Position numbers and translations under genes: made by a program
Assembly (NCBI GenBank): GCA_030040035.1
Contig: JASHUJ010000104.1
Span: 1-7,006 of the forward strand
Reading direction: 5' to 3'
DNA: 7,006 bases
From: Thermoplasmata archaeon
Lineage (GTDB): Archaea > Thermoplasmatota > Thermoplasmata > Lutacidiplasmatales > UBA184
Shown here: positions 5,696-7,006 of the stretch, one piece after another
How positions within the stretch are numbered: position 1 is the first letter of the stretch
Layout of the letters: each line of letters begins with the position of its first letter
The notes under the pieces: generated by a model
Told to the model about the DNA's origin: nothing
What the model saw: the letters and a program-made list of their open reading frames with translations, nothing else
Database searches by the model: none

Positions 5696-5929
5696 GTGGC
5701 CATTGGATTCGTCCTGATCAGCACCGCCCCGGCGAAGGAGCACGAGGTCTACACGGAGCTCCTCCGGGTGAAGGGGATCGTGGAGCTGCATCCGCTCTTC
5801 GGCGAGTACGATCTGATCGCCAAGGTGGAGGCGGAGGACTTCAATGCGCTCGGCCAGCTCGTCGTCGACAAGATCCGGTCGGTCGCGGGGGTCATCGACA
5901 CCAAGACGCTGACCGGGATCAAGTTCTGA
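5696..5929 (+). CDS. Stand-alone Lrp/AsnC ligand-binding (RAM) domain protein, no DNA-binding domain
   Basis: The 77-residue product is a single RAM/AsnC_trans_reg domain of beta-alpha-beta-beta-alpha-beta form. FVLISTAPAKEHEVYTELL (about 4-22) gives strand 1 and helix 1; GIVELHPLFGEYDLIAKVEAED (about 26-47) holds the hallmark G-x-Y-D turn before a strand; NALGQLVVDKIRSVAGV follows, and ITGIKF-like TLTGIKF ends it. Full Lrp proteins are about 140-160 residues with an N-terminal helix-turn-helix. That part is absent here, and an in-frame TAG at 5681-5683 rules out an upstream extension. Such stand-alone RAM proteins (SARD) are known in archaea. They oligomerise, bind amino acids or similar ligands, and may modulate full-length Lrp proteins. 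GTG start with a GGGAGGG 6 nt upstream and its own TATA box. It heads a likely operon with the next two genes (10- and 25-nt gaps). The ligand is unknown. Confidence 0.9.
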   Translation: MAIGFVLISTAPAKEHEVYTELLRVKGIVELHPLFGEYDLIAKVEAEDFNALGQLVVDKIRSVAGVIDTKTLTGIKF

Positions 5930-5934
5930 AGGAG
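5929..5934 (+). promoter_or_regulatory. Shine-Dalgarno site for the small membrane protein
   Basis: AAGGAG begins at the last base of the preceding TGA stop and lies 5 nt before ATG 5940. It supports this start and translation from the shared transcript. Confidence 0.6.
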
Positions 5935-5939
5935 AAGCA

Positions 5940-6275
5940 ATGTTCGTGATCGGTGGTTCGACGCTCGTGGATTTCAGTCAGTGGTACAACTTCGTCACGG
6001 TCCTGCTCCTCGTCTTCGCGCTCTTCCTGATCCTCGCCGGAGTGTTCACCGCGTACTTCGGGAGCGGCAAGAGCCGGACGATCGGGGTCGTGCTCCTCGT
6101 CGTCGGGCTCGTGGTCGGGCTCCTGATCGGGTACGCCTACCACGCCGGGGATCTCGTCACGGGCTCGGGCAAGCTCGCCCCGCTGATCTGGCAAGCGTTC
6201 CTCGTGATCGTCGCGGCCGTCATCGGCGCACTGATCGCGGTCGGGATCTTCCTGGTCGCGATCATGAAGTCGTAG
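5940..6275 (+). CDS. Small three-helix membrane protein, function unknown
   Basis: I do not recognise a family for this 111-residue protein. Three hydrophobic segments are clear: about 17-40 (YNFVTVLLLVFALFLILAGV), 48-66 (IGVVLLVVGLVVGLLIG) and 84-108 (WQAFLVIVAAVIGALIAVGI). The first loop, GSGKSRT (41-47), is short and basic and so is probably cytoplasmic. By the positive-inside rule the 17-residue second loop (about 67-83) faces outside. The short N-terminus (MFVIGGSTLVDFSQ) lacks a signal-peptide pattern. Helices 2 and 3 are rich in Gly, Ala and Val, which allows tight helix packing, so an oligomer or a subunit role is possible. Coding is supported by an AAGGAG 5 nt ahead of the ATG, GC-rich third positions and tight spacing between two recognisable genes (10 nt before, 25 nt after). 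The GSGKS run lacks the upstream Gly needed for a Walker A motif. Confidence 0.78.
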   Translation: MFVIGGSTLVDFSQWYNFVTVLLLVFALFLILAGVFTAYFGSGKSRTIGVVLLVVGLVVGLLIGYAYHAGDLVTGSGKLAPLIWQAFLVIVAAVIGALIAVGIFLVAIMKS

Positions 6276-6300
6276 GCGACGCGGGGTCCGAGCGGCATCC

Positions 6301-7006
6301 ATGCCGCGCGGGCGTCCGGCCCGGCCGCGGCTCGTGACGCTGACGAGCGATCTCGGGGCCGCGTACGCGGCCCAGATGAAGGCGGTCCTCCTCCGGAGCC
6401 TCGATCCGGCCCGCGTGGTCGACCTGACCCACGACCTGCCCGCGCACGGGGTCCGGGAGGCGGCGTTCGTGATGCGCGCCATCGCCGCTGGGTTTCCCGC
6501 CGGCACGGTCCACGTCGTCGTCGTGGACCCGGGCGTCGGGGGGACCCGGGCCCCGATCGCCATCGACTGCGCCGACGGCTCGACGCTCGTCGGGCCGGAC
6601 AACGGCGTGCTCTTTCCCCTCGCGGAGGCCCTCGGGATCCGGGCCGCGTACCGGATCGATGCGCGACGTCTCGGGACCCACCGGACCCGCGTCGGCACGA
6701 CGTTCGATGGGCGGGACCTCTTCGCACCGGCCGCCGCCCTCCTCGCCACGGGGACGTCCGCCTCCGCGCTCGGTCCGGCGACCGAGGTCGCGTCGCTCGA
6801 CATCGCCCGGCCGAAGCGCCGCGCGCTCGGCGCGGCGGGGGAACTCGTCCACGTCGACCGGTTCGGGAACGTGATCAGTAACGTCCCCACGGAGTGGGTC
6901 CCAGCCGATGCCCGCCGACTCGAGGTCCGCGTAGGGAACGGTCGCTTCCGGGCGGTCCCATGGGTCACCAGCTACGAGGCGATCGGGAGGGGTCGGGTCG
7001 GTGCGC
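6301..7006 (+). CDS. SAM hydroxide adenosyltransferase (S-adenosyl-L-methionine hydrolase, DUF62), 3' end outside window
   Basis: Family members hydrolyse S-adenosylmethionine to adenosine and methionine, and share the fold of fluorinase and chlorinase. The frame is open from ATG 6301 to the window edge (235 codons); about 25-30 residues appear to be missing. Motifs in order are TSDLG (15-19, D17 expected to contact the ribose), QMKAVLLRSLDP (25-36), VDLTHDLPAHGVREAAF (40-56), FPAGTVHVVVVDPGVGGTR (65-83), VGPDNGVL (97-104), TTFDGRDLFAPAAALLATG (133-151), and VDRFGNVISNV (185-195). The Asp and Arg of the proposed Asp-Arg-His triad are present as D76 and R83. The His, normally in TFHGRD, is Asp136 here (codon GAT). 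The VDPGVG element and lack of the fluorinase loop argue against a halogenase. There is no clear Shine-Dalgarno. ATG 6301 is the first start after an in-frame TGA at 6265-6267, 25 nt behind the membrane-protein stop, so co-transcription is likely. Confidence 0.92.
   Translation, partial: MPRGRPARPRLVTLTSDLGAAYAAQMKAVLLRSLDPARVVDLTHDLPAHGVREAAFVMRAIAAGFPAGTVHVVVVDPGVGGTRAPIAIDCADGSTLVGPDNGVLFPLAEALGIRAAYRIDARRLGTHRTRVGTTFDGRDLFAPAAALLATGTSASALGPATEVASLDIARPKRRALGAAGELVHVDRFGNVISNVPTEWVPADARRLEVRVGNGRFRAVPWVTSYEAIGRGRVGA

Noticed and set aside
3048..5717. An 889-codon open frame on the plus strand, antisense to citrate synthase, the MFS gene and the divergent spacer
   Set aside because: Its product is Arg/Glu/Asp/Gly-rich low complexity with no family motif. 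It runs across two well-supported genes and a promoter region. Long antisense frames are expected in very GC-rich coding DNA, where stop codons are rare.
5558..5791. A 77-codon minus-strand open frame across the divergent spacer
   Set aside because: It is antisense to the start of the RAM-domain gene, contains both putative promoter elements, and shows no family features or Shine-Dalgarno.
6060..6074. GSGKS in the small membrane protein as a nucleotide-binding P-loop
   Set aside because: A Walker A motif needs Gly four residues before GK; that position is Ala38. The run is a short basic loop between two membrane helices.
5919..6968. A 349-codon minus-strand open frame opposite the membrane protein and SAM hydrolase genes
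   Set aside because: Low-complexity Arg/Ser/Asp/Glu-rich product, antisense to two genes with motif, Shine-Dalgarno and spacing support.
6301..7006. Fluorinase or chlorinase (halogen chemistry) for the DUF62 gene
   Set aside because: Although it shares the SDLG motif with fluorinase, it keeps the hydrolase VDPGVG element with D76 and R83 and lacks the fluorinase insertion loop. The single His-to-Asp change is not enough to call a halogenase.

Overview
The window is a compact, strongly GC-rich stretch of archaeal chromosome. The archaeal call rests on an EF-1alpha gene followed directly by uS10, an archaeal-type dihydroneopterin aldolase (MptD), a stand-alone Lrp/AsnC ligand-binding protein, and TATA-type promoters placed as archaeal ones are. 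The proteins are not acid-rich in the haloarchaeal way. The EF-1alpha and citrate synthase sequences read most like Thermoplasmata as I remember them, so a high-GC member of Thermoplasmatota is my best guess. That placement is an inference, not a database result.

Layout. Positions 1-2933 (+ strand) hold a tight series: the 3' part of the EF-1alpha gene, uS10, archaetidylserine (phosphatidylserine) decarboxylase, a CDP-alcohol phosphatidyltransferase of the PssA type, and MptD. Gaps shrink from 42 nt (EF-1alpha/uS10) to 4 nt (uS10/decarboxylase), and the last two junctions overlap by 1 and 4 nt. Decarboxylase, synthase and MptD therefore look like one translationally coupled unit, probably read through from the translation genes. 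The synthase and decarboxylase carry out consecutive steps: serine headgroup attachment to a CDP-activated lipid, then decarboxylation to the ethanolamine lipid. MptD makes the pterin precursor for a methanopterin- or folate-type C1 carrier.

Positions 2949-5531 (- strand) hold a 12-TM-type MFS transporter followed downstream by citrate synthase. They converge on mptD with only 15 bp between the stop codons. Citrate synthase has no ATG, GTG or TTG ahead of its conserved N-terminus, but has an AGGAGGT correctly placed before an ACG codon.

Positions 5532-5695 form a 164-nt divergent intergenic region with a TATA-like element for each side. From 5696 to the window end (+ strand) lie a 77-aa stand-alone RAM/AsnC-type ligand-binding protein, a 111-aa three-helix membrane protein of unknown function, and a SAM hydroxide adenosyltransferase (DUF62, related to fluorinase and chlorinase) cut by the window edge. 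The last carries Asp where the family normally has a catalytic His.

I see no rRNA, tRNA, CRISPR array, insertion sequence, integrase or phage gene. Most of the window is housekeeping sequence. The points worth checking are the citrate synthase start, the active-site change in the SAM hydrolase, the RAM/membrane/SAM-hydrolase cluster, and the lipid-pterin coupling.
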